Assembly: GCA_002690705.1 (NCBI GenBank)
Contig: NZFO01000008.1
Location: 61,252 to 125,251 of the forward strand
Source: Magnetovibrio sp.
Lineage (GTDB): Bacteria; Pseudomonadota; Alphaproteobacteria; Rhodospirillales; Casp-alpha2
DNA length: 64,000 nt
Reading direction: 5' to 3'
Below the pieces are notes generated by a model, which was given only the letters and a program-made list of their open reading frames with translations, had not been told where the DNA came from and searched no databases. The stretch's first letter is position 1, and every line of letters starts with the position of its first letter. A program made the position numbers and the translations under genes. This document shows positions 34,675 through 44,462 of the stretch, piece by piece.

Positions 34675-35085
34675 TTGTCGTCGCTTGTTTTTCGTAATCA
34701 TAAGATCAGTATTCCTCGCTTAAAAAGGCGGAAGTGTTTCGTGCGTATAGCCCGCCACGGCAAAAAATATGCAACCCCAAGCGTAGTCCTCCAAGCTTGG
34801 CAGAGAACAAACGTCACTGAGAAAAATGCGGATGAGGAAAAAACCAGACTGGCAAGCTCACCCCGGATAGGGTACACGGTCACGCGTAAAGTAGGAAACG
34901 CAGTGACTCGCAATCGTGTGAAACGCAGATTACGTGCGGCAGCAGATCAAGTAATGTTGCGTTACGCTAGGCTAAATACTGATTTTGTTTTAATTGGACG
35001 GGCAGGAACTATCAATCGTCCTTTCGAAAAGGTGGTCGCGGATCTTAAAAGTGCGCTTATCAAACTAAACTGTCACAGGGATTAA
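34675..35085 (+). CDS. rnpA: ribonuclease P protein component
   Basis: Protein subunit of RNase P, which trims tRNA 5' ends, 136 residues. The conserved RNR motif is in GNAVTRNRVKRRLRAAA (about 77-93), preceded by RIGYTVTRKVG. The N-terminal part (IPRLKRRKCFVRIARHGKKYATPSVVL) fits alphaproteobacterial proteins. The start is TTG at 34675 in my reading, since no ATG or GTG lies in frame at a sensible place; low-efficiency starts are common for this gene. It sits between rpmH and yidD in the conserved order. Confidence 0.93.
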   Translation: MSSLVFRNHKISIPRLKRRKCFVRIARHGKKYATPSVVLQAWQRTNVTEKNADEEKTRLASSPRIGYTVTRKVGNAVTRNRVKRRLRAAADQVMLRYARLNTDFVLIGRAGTINRPFEKVVADLKSALIKLNCHRD

Positions 35086-35098
35086 ATAGGAGAAGAAC

Positions 35099-35452
35099 GT
35101 GCAATCGACCACCGTCAAAAAACAAAAGAATTGGATGTCTCAGATAATTTTATTAGCACTCCATAGTCTGGTCCGCGGATACCAGTTATTCATTGCTCCC
35201 CTGCTTGGCCACAACTGTCGTTTTCTGCCCGGATGTTCTAGTTATGCGTTAGAGGCCCTGAATACTCATGGTCTTCTTAGCGGTCTTTACCTGACAGTAA
35301 GCAGAATGTGCCGCTGTCATCCGTGGGGTGGCCAAGGCTTTGACCCTGTTCCTCCCCCCAAGAATAAAAATACGGGTACACACCGCACAGTAAATTGGGC
35401 TCCATCTAAGCCTAAAATATTTCCTATTCAGTCGGAAGGTGAAAAAAGCTGA
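35099..35452 (+). CDS. yidD: membrane protein insertion efficiency factor YidD
   Basis: Small membrane-associated protein of 117 residues from GTG 35099 with AGGAGA upstream. The family core is complete: [20 protein letters not shown] followed by [11 protein letters not shown] and [15 protein letters not shown], including the conserved cysteines. The C-terminal 30 residues are an extension rich in Lys and Pro. It assists YidC-dependent insertion. Its stop overlaps the yidC start (TGATG), so the two are coupled. Confidence 0.94.
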   Translation: MQSTTVKKQKNWMSQIILLALHSLVRGYQLFIAPLLGHNCRFLPGCSSYALEALNTHGLLSGLYLTVSRMCRCHPWGGQGFDPVPPPKNKNTGTHRTVNWAPSKPKIFPIQSEGEKS

Positions 35453-37272
35453 TGATCGAGAACCGTAATCTCATCTTGGCTGTAATAATATCAGTCGGGA
35501 TCCTGATGGCATCGGAGTTTTACTTCAAATCACAACAACTGCCCCCCTCTCTTGAGGATACTGAAAAGGCCGAGCAATTAGCAGACGCGACCAGTCCTCG
35601 AGCTCCGACAGATCCGTCGCGAGGGGTTTCAGAAAACATTCCTCTACCTTCCAAACCTAACGGACAATCAATCGCACAAGCCTCGAACAGCCAACCACAG
35701 CTGCCCACCCGATTATCGGGTGCCCTAGATGGCGTTAATTTTCCCGAAAACCGTGAGGCGACCCTATCCAAAACGCCTAGGATAGATATTATAACGCCGC
35801 GACTTCGCGGCTCAATTTCTCTCAAAGGCGGGATAATTGATGATTTACTGCTTCTCGATTACCGGGAAACGCTTAGCAAAGAGAGCTCCAATATAGAAAT
35901 TTTCAACCCGAAAGGAGCCGTTAACGCTTATTACGCACAGTTCGGCTGGGTACCAACTCGTAAAACTTTGGTGCCAACAGCAGAGACGGTATGGACAGCT
36001 AATAGAAAGGTACTTGAGCCCGGAACGCCGGTTACCTTAACTTGGAATAATGGAGACGGCCTAACGTTTAAACGTACTTTCGGAATTGATGAAAACTTTA
36101 TGTTTACGATAACTCAAGAAATCATAAATAAATCCTCCACACCGATGACGTTTCACGCATTTGGCTTGGTATCTCGGCGCACCACTCCTGAAACGACAGG
36201 CTTTTATATTCTGCATGAGGGACTTCTCGGAGTCTCAAATGATACATTGACTGAAATTGATTACGATGATCTTCAAGATCTCGGTCAGGCAAAACAGAGC
36301 TCCAAAGGCGGTTGGATCGGTATAACCGACAAATACTGGTTAGCAGCTCTGGTTCCCGATCAAAAAACTGAGAATAACTCGCGTTTTCTGCACACCAAAC
36401 AACAAGGCGTCGACACCTATCAAGTTGACTTTGTGGGACCAGCTATCCGCGTGGAGCCGCGAACTGCTAAACTCACAGAGAACCAACTATTTGTCGGTGC
36501 TAAAGAGGTCCGACTGCTTGACGCTTACGAGAAGGAAATGGGCATTGGCCGGTTTGATCTGGCTATAGATTTCGGATGGTTTTACTTTCTCACTAAACCA
36601 ATTTTCTATGCACTTTTATGGATTAATAATCATGTCTTAAACTTAGGTGTTTCGATTTTAATTCTGACAGTCGGCATAAAATTAGTATTCTTCCCTCTGG
36701 CTAACAAATCCTACATCTCAATGAGTAAGATGAAAAAGCTACAACCAAAAATGGCTCAAATTAAAGAGAGGTTTGGCGATGACAAAATGCGCATGAATCA
36801 AGAGATGATGGATCTTTACAAAAAAGAAAAAGTTAACCCAGCCTCTGGTTGTTTACCTATACTAATACAGATCCCTGTGTTCTTTGCGCTCTATAAAGTA
36901 CTTTTTGTCACAATCGAGATGCGCCACGCGCCATTTTTTGGATGGGTCCAAGATCTTTCTGCGCCTGATCCAACAACAATGTTTAACCTTTTTGGCGCAA
37001 TCCCGTGGAACCCTCCAGAGTTTATGATGATCGGCATTTGGCCAATTATCATGGGGGCTACTATGTTTTTACAGCAAAAGTTAAACCCGCAACCGGCTGA
37101 TCCGGTTCAAGCAAAAATCTTCATGTTCCTGCCCTTATTTTTTACATTTCTGTTGGCGCAATTTCCAGCGGGTTTGGTAATATATTGGGCTTGGAATAAT
37201 TTTTTATCGATAATCCAGCAATGGGTAATCATGCGGCGCATGGGATTAACCGGAAAAGAAGCATTGCAATGA
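35452..37272 (+). CDS. yidC: membrane protein insertase YidC
   Basis: Inner-membrane insertase of 606 residues, the Gram-negative type. It has an N-terminal anchor (NLILAVIISVGILMASEFYF), a Pro/Ser-rich linker to about 110, the periplasmic beta-sandwich domain to about 360, and then the five-helix insertase core from about 385. The core includes the hydrophilic-groove arginine region (VGIKLVFFPLANKSYISMSKM) and the C1 hairpin (MKKLQPKMAQIKERFGDDKM, NPASGCLPILIQIPVFFALYK, quoted in parts). It ends MRRMGLTGKEALQ. It works alone or with SecYEG. It is coupled to yidD upstream; engB follows by 36 bases. Confidence 0.96.
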   Translation: MIENRNLILAVIISVGILMASEFYFKSQQLPPSLEDTEKAEQLADATSPRAPTDPSRGVSENIPLPSKPNGQSIAQASNSQPQLPTRLSGALDGVNFPENREATLSKTPRIDIITPRLRGSISLKGGIIDDLLLLDYRETLSKESSNIEIFNPKGAVNAYYAQFGWVPTRKTLVPTAETVWTANRKVLEPGTPVTLTWNNGDGLTFKRTFGIDENFMFTITQEIINKSSTPMTFHAFGLVSRRTTPETTGFYILHEGLLGVSNDTLTEIDYDDLQDLGQAKQSSKGGWIGITDKYWLAALVPDQKTENNSRFLHTKQQGVDTYQVDFVGPAIRVEPRTAKLTENQLFVGAKEVRLLDAYEKEMGIGRFDLAIDFGWFYFLTKPIFYALLWINNHVLNLGVSILILTVGIKLVFFPLANKSYISMSKMKKLQPKMAQIKERFGDDKMRMNQEMMDLYKKEKVNPASGCLPILIQIPVFFALYKVLFVTIEMRHAPFFGWVQDLSAPDPTTMFNLFGAIPWNPPEFMMIGIWPIIMGATMFLQQKLNPQPADPVQAKIFMFLPLFFTFLLAQFPAGLVIYWAWNNFLSIIQQWVIMRRMGLTGKEALQ

Positions 37273-37308
37273 CAATCGTGCCGCAATTGCACCAAGGAAT
37301 GTGGAATT

Positions 37309-37956
37309 ATGGCCGAGCGCTCGCGTGAAGAGATAGAAAAAGGACGACTTTTATTTGCGCGACAATGTAATTTTGTATTGAGCTGTGCACAATTATCTCA
37401 AGTACCTGACGACAAACTTCCCGAGGTAGCTTTTGCCGGGCGCTCCAATGTTGGTAAATCAAGTTTAATTAATGCTCTAGTAAGCATGAAGGCTTTGGCA
37501 CGCACTTCAAAAACGCCAGGTCGCACGCAACAAATCAATTTCTTTAATCTCGATCATCGACTCATGATCGCTGACTTACCCGGTTATGGCTATGCCCGCG
37601 CTCCCAAAAGACGCATACAGGAATGGAATGGAATGGTGGAAACCTATTTAAAAGGCAGGGTCAGTATGCGTCGAGTTTTTGTGCTGATTGATACTCGCCG
37701 TGGATTGAAAGAAATGGATCGCACCATACTCAAGATGCTTGACGCTGCCGCCCAATCCTATCAAATAATTTTGACTAAATGCGACAAGCTTAAACGTGGC
37801 CCAGTATCCGTTGTATACCAAGATATTTGTGGTGAATTAACAACCCATGGTGCAGCGCATCCAGAAATTGTGCTCACCAGCGCACATAAGGGGCACGGGC
37901 TTGCCGAATTACGCGCAGAAATGGCTATGCTCGCAAACCCACCACATTTAGGATAA
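37309..37956 (+). CDS. engB: ribosome biogenesis GTP-binding protein YihA/EngB
   Basis: Small GTPase of 215 residues needed for 50S assembly. G1 is GRSNVGKSSLIN near 44-55, G2 with TPGRTQ near 70, G3 DLPGYGYA near 88, and G4 TKCDK near 148, followed by TSAHKGHG (G5). All are intact. ATG 37309 follows AAGGAATGTGGAATT. It is placed between yidC and argB as in many alphaproteobacteria, and probably in the same transcript. Confidence 0.95.
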   Translation: MAERSREEIEKGRLLFARQCNFVLSCAQLSQVPDDKLPEVAFAGRSNVGKSSLINALVSMKALARTSKTPGRTQQINFFNLDHRLMIADLPGYGYARAPKRRIQEWNGMVETYLKGRVSMRRVFVLIDTRRGLKEMDRTILKMLDAAAQSYQIILTKCDKLKRGPVSVVYQDICGELTTHGAAHPEIVLTSAHKGHGLAELRAEMAMLANPPHLG

Positions 37957-37965
37957 TTTAATGAA

Positions 37966-38883
37966 ATGACCAAAGATAATATTAATATCAACCCTGATCA
38001 GCCAGTGGAATGGTTCGAACAAGCCAAAGTTCTCTCCGAAGCTCTACCCTACATGCGTCGTTTCACAGGCAAATCTGTTGTAATTAAATACGGCGGGCAT
38101 GCGATGGTTAATTCAAAATTAGCAGAGCGGTTTGCTCGAGACATCGTACTCTTGCGCCAAGTAGGCCTGAACCCAATCGTCGTTCACGGTGGAGGCCCAC
38201 AAATAGAGTCTATGCTAGATAGATTACATATTAAAAGCGAATTTGTCGATGGCCTACGTATTACAAGCCAAGCGACAATGGATGTTGTCGAAATGGTATT
38301 GTCAGGGTCTATTAACAAAGAAATTGTCTCAAAAATCAATCACGCAGGTGGTTATGCTGTCGGCTTGAGTGGTAAAGACGGTGGGTTGATGCTAGCTGAT
38401 CGCTTACAGCGGAACAAACGAGATCCAAAAACAAATATCGAGGCTCCTGTTTCCTTTGGATTAGTGGGTAAACCTAAAAGTGTTAATCCGCACCTTTTAA
38501 GCGCCTTGGCAGAGAGCGACATTACGCCCGTAATAGCGCCAATCGGTATAGGGCCGGATGGCGAAACGCTCAACATCAATGCGGATACCGTTGCCGGTGC
38601 AATTGCTACAGCCGTCAATGCAACACGTTTATTCATGCTCACCGATGTAACTGGCGTGCTCGACCAAAATGGTAAATTGATCCCAGCCATGACCCTTGAT
38701 GAGGCAGAAGCGCTGATAGATGATGGAACTATTCAAGGAGGCATGATACCCAAAATTGAGAACTGCATTGACGTGGTTAGACAAGGTGTAGACGCAGCAA
38801 CCATTGTAGATGGTCGTTTACCACATGCAGTATTAGTCGAACTATTCACAAACGGGGGAGCAGGCACACAAATCACGCGTTAA
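37966..38883 (+). CDS. argB: acetylglutamate kinase
   Basis: Second enzyme of arginine synthesis, phosphorylating N-acetylglutamate; 305 residues. Motifs are VIKYGGHAMVN near 42 (nucleotide site), VVHGGGPQIESML near 74, GLRITSQATMDVVEMVLSG, NINADTVAGAIATAVNA near 203 and GGMIPKIENCIDVV near 258. The length and the N-terminal helix (WFEQAKVLSEALPYMRRFTG) are those of the arginine-sensitive hexameric type. It is the last gene before a good terminator. argG, also in this window, lies 10 kb away on the other strand. Confidence 0.95.
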   Translation: MTKDNININPDQPVEWFEQAKVLSEALPYMRRFTGKSVVIKYGGHAMVNSKLAERFARDIVLLRQVGLNPIVVHGGGPQIESMLDRLHIKSEFVDGLRITSQATMDVVEMVLSGSINKEIVSKINHAGGYAVGLSGKDGGLMLADRLQRNKRDPKTNIEAPVSFGLVGKPKSVNPHLLSALAESDITPVIAPIGIGPDGETLNINADTVAGAIATAVNATRLFMLTDVTGVLDQNGKLIPAMTLDEAEALIDDGTIQGGMIPKIENCIDVVRQGVDAATIVDGRLPHAVLVELFTNGGAGTQITR

Positions 38884-38884
38884 T

Positions 38885-38929
38885 ATCTCGAAGTTAATCA
38901 AAAAAAATTAACGCGAGATTTGTTTTTTA
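38885..38929 (+). terminator. Rho-independent terminator after argB
   Basis: ATCTCG-AA-GTTAA, a loop of ten bases that is mostly A, then TTAAC-G-CGAGAT followed by TTGTTTTTTA. The stem has small internal bulges but the U-run is good. It ends the rpmH-argB unit. Confidence 0.75.
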
Positions 38930-39193
38930 CTCCATTAATTATGAACTCAAAATACACCCTTCGTTTATGAGATTAATTGGGTTTTTACGAGAGAAGAGTA
39001 ACAAAATAAACGTCGAATTTGGATAAAATGCAGGCATAAATACCAAAATGCCGGATACAATCTACTACTTAAAAATTATGTGTTAAGTAAAAACCTAGTT
39101 CACACGGCCCAAGTTAAATAACTTTTATCAATCAACACCGCATCGCTCTCTAGCTAGATTAGACTTTAATAAAATCAGCACCATTTGCGAAAA
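38930..39193. other. AT-rich promoter region before the nucleotidase gene
   Basis: About 260 bases, very AT-rich, with no gene. It should contain the promoter for the nucleotidase-dap group. Confidence 0.5.
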
Positions 39194-39919
39194 ATGATTA
39201 TGGATGAAATAATGAAACCCGTCTCACCCCCTCCCAAAACGCCATTTTCTGAAATGAAAGTTTGGCTATTCGATTTAGACAATACTTTATACCCCGAGTC
39301 ATGCCAGCTTTTCGATCAGGTCGATCAAAATATTACTCGCTATATTTGTGAGAATTTGAAGCTCGAATGGGATGAAGCACATAAGTTACAAAAAAGTTTT
39401 TTTCGTCACCATGGAACGACTATGCGCGGCCTAATGATTGAGCATGATATTAACCCTACTCATTTTTTAGATTTTGTTCATGATATTGATCTAGACTCTA
39501 TGCCGAAAAATCCTGTTCTCGGACGTGCACTTAGCTGTTTACCGGGTCGCAAAATTATATTTACTAATGGTTCCGCAGCGCATGCAGAAAATATAATGAA
39601 CAAATTAGGCATCGCTCAATATTTCGAAGCGATATTTGATATTGTTGCATCCAACTATCGCCCGAAGCCCGAACCAATAATTTATAACGACATTGTCAAA
39701 CGCTTTGATATTCCATCTCTAAGCACAGTAATGGTTGAAGATATGGCGCGAAACCTCAAGCCTGCAAATGATCTTGGCATGACATGCGTTTGGATCCAAA
39801 GTAAAAATCAATGGGGTCAGGAAAGCTCGCACGAAGATCATGTGCATTATGTTGTTGATGACTTGACCAAGTGGCTTTGCAAATTGACCAATACGTCGGA
39901 TCAAGCCCCTCATTTATGA
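39194..39919 (+). CDS. pyrimidine 5'-nucleotidase-like HAD hydrolase
   Basis: HAD subfamily IA phosphatase, 241 residues from ATG 39194; TTG 39185 and ATG 39200 or 39212 are also possible and none has a clear ribosome site. The catalytic motif is VWLFDLDNTLYP (DxDxT) near residue 26, motif II IIFTNGSAAHA near 120, and motifs III/IV KPEPIIYNDIVKRF and MVEDMARNLKPA. The FDLDNTLYP pattern and the four-helix cap are those of the Sdt1/PhnO-neighbour pyrimidine nucleotidase group. In alphaproteobacteria this gene commonly precedes dapD, as here, though its link to lysine synthesis is not understood. Confidence 0.87.
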   Translation: MIMDEIMKPVSPPPKTPFSEMKVWLFDLDNTLYPESCQLFDQVDQNITRYICENLKLEWDEAHKLQKSFFRHHGTTMRGLMIEHDINPTHFLDFVHDIDLDSMPKNPVLGRALSCLPGRKIIFTNGSAAHAENIMNKLGIAQYFEAIFDIVASNYRPKPEPIIYNDIVKRFDIPSLSTVMVEDMARNLKPANDLGMTCVWIQSKNQWGQESSHEDHVHYVVDDLTKWLCKLTNTSDQAPHL

Positions 39920-40019
39920 AATAGGGCCATATTGACACCAATGGGCCTCTCCCTCATGCTTGGAATTGGATTTACTTAATTTTTTTTTGGACCGTTTAAC
40001 CCAAACGCGGGGAAAAGCC

Positions 40020-40862
40020 ATGAGTACAACCCAGCTTAAAGACGTTATTGATTCCGCATGGGCAGCGGCTGATCAAATCAATACCGATACCAAAGGAGAG
40101 ACCCGTGATGGCATTGAGAGTGCCTTGGGTATGCTCGACTCTGGCGAGGCTAGGGTCGCAGAAAAAGTTTCTGTCGGCGAGTGGAAAGTCAATCAATGGC
40201 TTAAAAAGGCCGTGCTACTGTCATTCCGCCTTAACAGTATGACATCTATATCTGGAGGTCCCGGCGGGACCCCTTGGTGGGACAAAGTGGAGTCTAAGTT
40301 CAAAGGTTGGGATGACACGAGATTTCATAATGCTGGTTTTCGCGCCGTGCCAAACTGCATTGTCCGCTACTCCGCTCACATAGCACCGGACGTGGTCCTC
40401 ATGCCGAGCTTCATTAATTTAGGCGCGTATGTTGATAGAGGCACAATGATTGATACATGGGCAACAGTCGGCTCTTGCGCACAGGTCGGAGAGAACTGTC
40501 ATATATCAGGTGGTGCCGGTCTAGGCGGTGTGCTTGAACCGTTACAGGCGGGGCCCGTAATAATTGAAGATAACTGTTTTATCGGGGCTCGCTCAGAAGT
40601 AGTTGAAGGAGTGATCGTTGAAGAAGGTTCCGTAATTTCAATGGGCGTTTTCATCGGGGCTTCAACAAAAATCATTGACCGCGAAACTGGTACAATACAC
40701 TATGGTCGAATTCCGGCATATTCAGTCGTAGTTCCGGGTAGCTTACCCAGTTCTTTTAAAGACGGGAAACCAACTCTCTCTCTGTATTGCGCGGTAATTA
40801 TAAAGCGGGTCGATGAGAAGACACGTTCTAAAACGTCGATCAATGAACTATTGCGCCATTAA
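40020..40862 (+). CDS. dapD: 2,3,4,5-tetrahydropyridine-2,6-dicarboxylate N-succinyltransferase
   Basis: Lysine/diaminopimelate pathway enzyme, 280 residues from ATG 40020, chosen over the frame start at 39960 because GGGGA precedes it and the length then fits the family (about 275-285). It has an N-terminal helical domain with SFRLNSM and then the left-handed parallel beta-helix: [34 protein letters not shown] (in parts), [20 protein letters not shown] and [29 protein letters not shown]. It is followed 15 bases later by dapE, the deacylating partner of the succinylase branch. Confidence 0.95.
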   Translation: MSTTQLKDVIDSAWAAADQINTDTKGETRDGIESALGMLDSGEARVAEKVSVGEWKVNQWLKKAVLLSFRLNSMTSISGGPGGTPWWDKVESKFKGWDDTRFHNAGFRAVPNCIVRYSAHIAPDVVLMPSFINLGAYVDRGTMIDTWATVGSCAQVGENCHISGGAGLGGVLEPLQAGPVIIEDNCFIGARSEVVEGVIVEEGSVISMGVFIGASTKIIDRETGTIHYGRIPAYSVVVPGSLPSSFKDGKPTLSLYCAVIIKRVDEKTRSKTSINELLRH

Positions 40863-40877
40863 ATGCAGGCTTGATCG

Positions 40878-42035
40878 TTGACCATAGCTGACCCAATTGA
40901 GCTTTCTAAAGTTCTGATCCAACGACCCAGCATTACACCTGACGATCATGGCGCACTTGACGTGCTGGTTAATTTTCTCGAACCAATTGGGTTTGCATGT
41001 CATCGATTGACCTTCAGCGAAGAGGGCACGGCCGATGTCAACAATCTCTATGCTCGGTATGGTTCTGGCGGTCAAAATTTCTGCTTTGCCGGGCACACAG
41101 ATGTGGTGCCACCCGGAGACCTCTCTGATTGGAAAAGCCATCCGTTCAACCCAGAGATTCGCGATGGGCGGATTTTTGGACGTGGCGCCGCAGATATGAA
41201 ATGCGCCATAGCCGCCTTTGCATCTGCGGCTGCAAGTTTCATTGGGCAGCCCGATAACGATTTTCACGGTTCAATAAGTTTGCTAATAACTGGGGATGAG
41301 GAAGGACCCGCTATCAACGGTACAGTTAAAGTACTCGATTGGATGCGAAGCAAGAGAGAATTAATTAATGCCTGCCTCGTTGGTGAGCCAACCAATCCGG
41401 TCAAATTAGGTAACATGATCAAAATTGGTAGGCGCGGAAGCATGAATGGCCAGATCACCGTTGAGGGCATACAAGGTCATGTTGCTTACCCCGCACTTTC
41501 CGACAATCCTGTACCAAGGCTAATAAAATTTCTGAACGCACTTGATGATCAGGTATTTGACAAGGGGACAAACCATTTTCCACCCACCAACCTCGAAATC
41601 ACCTCAGTCGATGTTGCGAACCCAACGACTAACTTGATCCCAGCGAGAGCAGAGGCTCGGTTTAATATTCGATTTAACGATCAACACACCGGCGAAGATA
41701 TATCTGCGTTTCTCGAAACCCTGCGGGTAAAATACATTGGCACAGGCTCGAAACTGAATATTTCAATATCCGGTGAGTCTTTTTTGACACCACCCGGCAC
41801 ATTGACGGCTATAGTAGCTGATGCTGTAGAGAAAATTACGGGGGAAACGCCTGAATTTAGTACCACGGGTGGCACCTCAGATGCCCGCTTCATTAAGGAG
41901 CATTGCCCAGTGATTGAATTTGGCATGATAAATGAAACTGCGCATAAAGTTAATGAAAATGCAAAAGTTGAAGATGTTCTGAAATTGACAGATATTTATG
42001 AGGTGATACTCAAGTCTTACTTCAACCGACTATGA
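40878..42035 (+). CDS. dapE: succinyl-diaminopimelate desuccinylase
   Basis: Zinc-dependent M20 peptidase-family enzyme, 385 residues from TTG 40878; there is no ATG or GTG at a suitable place. Metal ligands are His in FAGHTDVVPPGD, Asp in GRGAADMKCA, Glu in TGDEEGPA (with the catalytic Glu beside it), Glu in LVGEPT and a C-terminal His (NETAHKVNE). The order GGTSDARFIKEHCPVIEFG is also characteristic. It removes succinate to give LL-diaminopimelate. It overlaps the next gene by four bases (ATGA) and follows dapD directly. Confidence 0.95.
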   Translation: MTIADPIELSKVLIQRPSITPDDHGALDVLVNFLEPIGFACHRLTFSEEGTADVNNLYARYGSGGQNFCFAGHTDVVPPGDLSDWKSHPFNPEIRDGRIFGRGAADMKCAIAAFASAAASFIGQPDNDFHGSISLLITGDEEGPAINGTVKVLDWMRSKRELINACLVGEPTNPVKLGNMIKIGRRGSMNGQITVEGIQGHVAYPALSDNPVPRLIKFLNALDDQVFDKGTNHFPPTNLEITSVDVANPTTNLIPARAEARFNIRFNDQHTGEDISAFLETLRVKYIGTGSKLNISISGESFLTPPGTLTAIVADAVEKITGETPEFSTTGGTSDARFIKEHCPVIEFGMINETAHKVNENAKVEDVLKLTDIYEVILKSYFNRL

Positions 42036-42601
42036 TCAATCTCTTAAATCATTTAGCAGCCGCGCTTACAGGCGCAGTTCAACTGGCTCGTTTTAATGCT
42101 AGCGGAATGCGTTATTTTGATTTTAGCACGATAGGGTTTTGGCGATCGTTTTTAGCAGCAGGCATAGTCGCGCCATTCTTTATAGCGCTTCTTGTCATTC
42201 GCCATAGTGACAACAATGCCGCAATCTTCATCCATCATATTTGTCTCGAAAGCCTGACCTTTTTGATCGCGTGGCTCCTGTTTCCTTTGGCCTTGTTCTA
42301 CGTAACAATCTTTATTGACCGGCGAAATTACTACGTCCCTTATATCGTCGCATATAATTGGTCAGGGGCAATTCAGAACGGTTTTTACCTGCCAATAGCT
42401 ATTTTGAGCCAATTGGGAGTATTGTCATCCAGCATGGCTAACATGCTAGCCTTGGCAGCAATGTTTTGGGTAATAAGTTTTACATTTTTTGTCACACGAG
42501 CAGCTCTTCAGGTAAAAACAGCAACGGCGGTTAGTATTGTACTATTTGATTTAACGCTTGGTATTTTTATTGAATTAGTTTCAAACCAATTCCTCTGGTG
42601 A
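42032..42601 (+). CDS. uncharacterised inner-membrane protein coupled to dapE
   Basis: A 189-residue protein with about five hydrophobic helices (for example FWRSFLAAGIVAPFFIALLVI, LTFLIAWLLFPLALFYVTIF and MANMLALAAMFWVISFTFFV, quoted in parts). It is not a named family to me; its general look is like the Yip1-type or DUF-type membrane proteins found after dapE in Rhodospirillales. It begins in the ATGA overlap with dapE, so it is made with it. No catalytic motif is visible. A short-range role in the lysine operon is unproven; it may simply be co-transcribed. Confidence 0.8.
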   Translation: MINLLNHLAAALTGAVQLARFNASGMRYFDFSTIGFWRSFLAAGIVAPFFIALLVIRHSDNNAAIFIHHICLESLTFLIAWLLFPLALFYVTIFIDRRNYYVPYIVAYNWSGAIQNGFYLPIAILSQLGVLSSSMANMLALAAMFWVISFTFFVTRAALQVKTATAVSIVLFDLTLGIFIELVSNQFLW

Positions 42602-42881
42602 AGCATAAATTCTCGCGTCAAAATCACCACACAACATTTATTGAAATCAAGGGTAAGATTTAAAATTAGAGTAGGTCGAGTAACCCCAACGAGCCCGCAT
42701 CCCGAGGCGTGCAAAAAATTAGGCTAAGAAGTTGAAATCATGGCTACCATTGGTATTCTGGTATTCAAAAGTAGCTTCTCTATTATCATTAGAGTGCTGC
42801 CCTGAGCTCTCGCTTCGTAAGTGTAAGGGAATATCTGGAGGCATTCCCAACTTATTTTAAGGCTGTAGATACCTCACGCAC

Positions 42882-43619
42882 TTAATAGCCAACGCGCAGT
42901 AAAAATAAACCGCTTGCCGGTGCGGTAGGTCCACCGGCCCGACGGTCACATTTGGCGAAAGCGATACTTACCTCATCTAATGACCACCTCCCCACCCCTA
43001 CCCGTGCTAAGGTACCGACCATATTGCGGACCTGATGATATAAAAAAGATCTGGCCCGGGCAGTAATCACGATGCCCTCCCCTTCGCGCGTCACAGATAA
43101 TTCGTCCAGAGATTTAATCGGTGATTTAGCTTGGCATCCTGTCCCACGAAATGTAGAAAAATCATGTCGACCAAGCAACTTGTCCGCGGCATCAGTCATC
43201 ACATCTGTGTTGAGCGGTTTAGGGACCCACCAGACAGCACCATGGGTCACTGTAGGTGGCGCTGGGCGATCAAGAATGCGATATTCATAGACCCGCTCGA
43301 TAGCAGAAAACCGAGCATGAAAGTTAGTCTCCACGATATCAGCATCTAGCACCACCACGGCGTGAGGACGTAAGTGGGCATTCATCGCATCACGGACTCG
43401 AATTGCCCCCCACTCCCCGGACAAATCCATATGCGCAACCTGTCCCAACGCATGGACACCGGCATCCGTGCGGCCTGCACAATACACTGTCACTGTTTCA
43501 CCGCTAAAAGCCTTTACAGCTTGCTCAACAACCTCTTGGACACCCAAGCCATTGTCTTGACGTTGCCAACCCACAAATCGGCCGCCATCATACTCGATCG
43601 TTAATTTAAAACGTTGCAT
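42882..43619 (-). CDS. truA: tRNA pseudouridine(38-40) synthase
   Basis: Modifies the anticodon arm of tRNAs, 245 residues. The catalytic aspartate is in YCAGRTDAGVHALGQV near residue 52. RFKLTIEYDGGRFVGWQRQ at the start and FLYHQVRNMVGTLARVG near 198 are the other family motifs. Length is normal. Start ATG 43619. It is on the opposite strand from the dap genes and convergent with them. Confidence 0.95.
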   Translation of the reverse strand: MQRFKLTIEYDGGRFVGWQRQDNGLGVQEVVEQAVKAFSGETVTVYCAGRTDAGVHALGQVAHMDLSGEWGAIRVRDAMNAHLRPHAVVVLDADIVETNFHARFSAIERVYEYRILDRPAPPTVTHGAVWWVPKPLNTDVMTDAADKLLGRHDFSTFRGTGCQAKSPIKSLDELSVTREGEGIVITARARSFLYHQVRNMVGTLARVGVGRWSLDEVSIAFAKCDRRAGGPTAPASGLFLLRVGY

Positions 43620-43802
43620 CTCATATTTTTAAAAGTAATTGAAAGACAGGCCAGTTAAAATAAGTCAAAATTTTTCTTTTAAAATAAGGCTCCGAAGACA
43701 TAACTCGTCACTGCCGCTGCCCGGAACCCAACTTAGCCAGAAGCTAAGCGATTATAAATATTTGATGCAGGTTAATGCACCTCAGAGCCTAATTCTCCAC
43801 TA

Positions 43803-44462
43803 TTAGATTTTTGACATAGTTAATTTCGGTAGTTGTACCATATCATTAAAAACTTTGTCAGCCCCCGCAGCTAATAGGGAGTTAGCATGAGTTGGGCTAC
43901 AATGACCCCCACCATAGAACCCAAACACGCACATGCCTGCAGATTTGCCCGCACGCACACCCGGAACGGAGTCTTCGATGACTATGCACTCGTTGGCTTT
44001 AACCCCCATATCTCGTGCCGCCAACAAAAACAAATCAGGAGCCGGCTTTCCATTGGTGACCCGGGGGTCTTGAGCGCTAAATACGTTATCACCAAACAAC
44101 TCCGATAAACCAGTTAACCTCAAGGAATTATGAATTTTCTTCTCACTGCCTGATGAAGCGACACAACGCCGTGCGTAAATAGAGCTGATAGCGGCAACGA
44201 CGCCCGGGATCGGCTGAAGCTGTGTTTCGAACGCAATAAAGTCTCGGCGACGGATCTCCACTTCAAAATCCTCTGGTAACAGCTCCCCATTCTCATTTTC
44301 TAATATAGCCCTAACCGCATCTAACCGCAGCCCTGCAAATCGATCATGATTGTCGGCATCGCAAATGGCATGCCCCAGATCACTCATATATTGAGATAAT
44401 ACACGCGCAGCAATCGGCTCGCTATCCACGAGAACTCCGTCACAATCAAAAATCATTAACAT
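43803..44462 (-). CDS. HAD-superfamily phosphatase (beta-phosphoglucomutase/GS1-like)
   Basis: HAD subfamily IA hydrolase of 219 residues. Motif I is MIFDCDGVLVDSEP at the N-terminus, motif II is RRCVASSGSEKKIH near 115, motif III is KPAPDLFLLAA near 146 and motif IV is CIVIEDSVPGVRAG near 162. The DCDGVLVDSEP form with a helical cap fits the sugar-phosphate phosphatase/phosphomutase group. The substrate cannot be told. ATG 44462 is the longest start; ATG 44456 is also possible. It stands at the border between the housekeeping block and the decayed region. Confidence 0.87.
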   Translation of the reverse strand: MLMIFDCDGVLVDSEPIAARVLSQYMSDLGHAICDADNHDRFAGLRLDAVRAILENENGELLPEDFEVEIRRRDFIAFETQLQPIPGVVAAISSIYARRCVASSGSEKKIHNSLRLTGLSELFGDNVFSAQDPRVTNGKPAPDLFLLAARDMGVKANECIVIEDSVPGVRAGKSAGMCVFGFYGGGHCSPTHANSLLAAGADKVFNDMVQLPKLTMSKI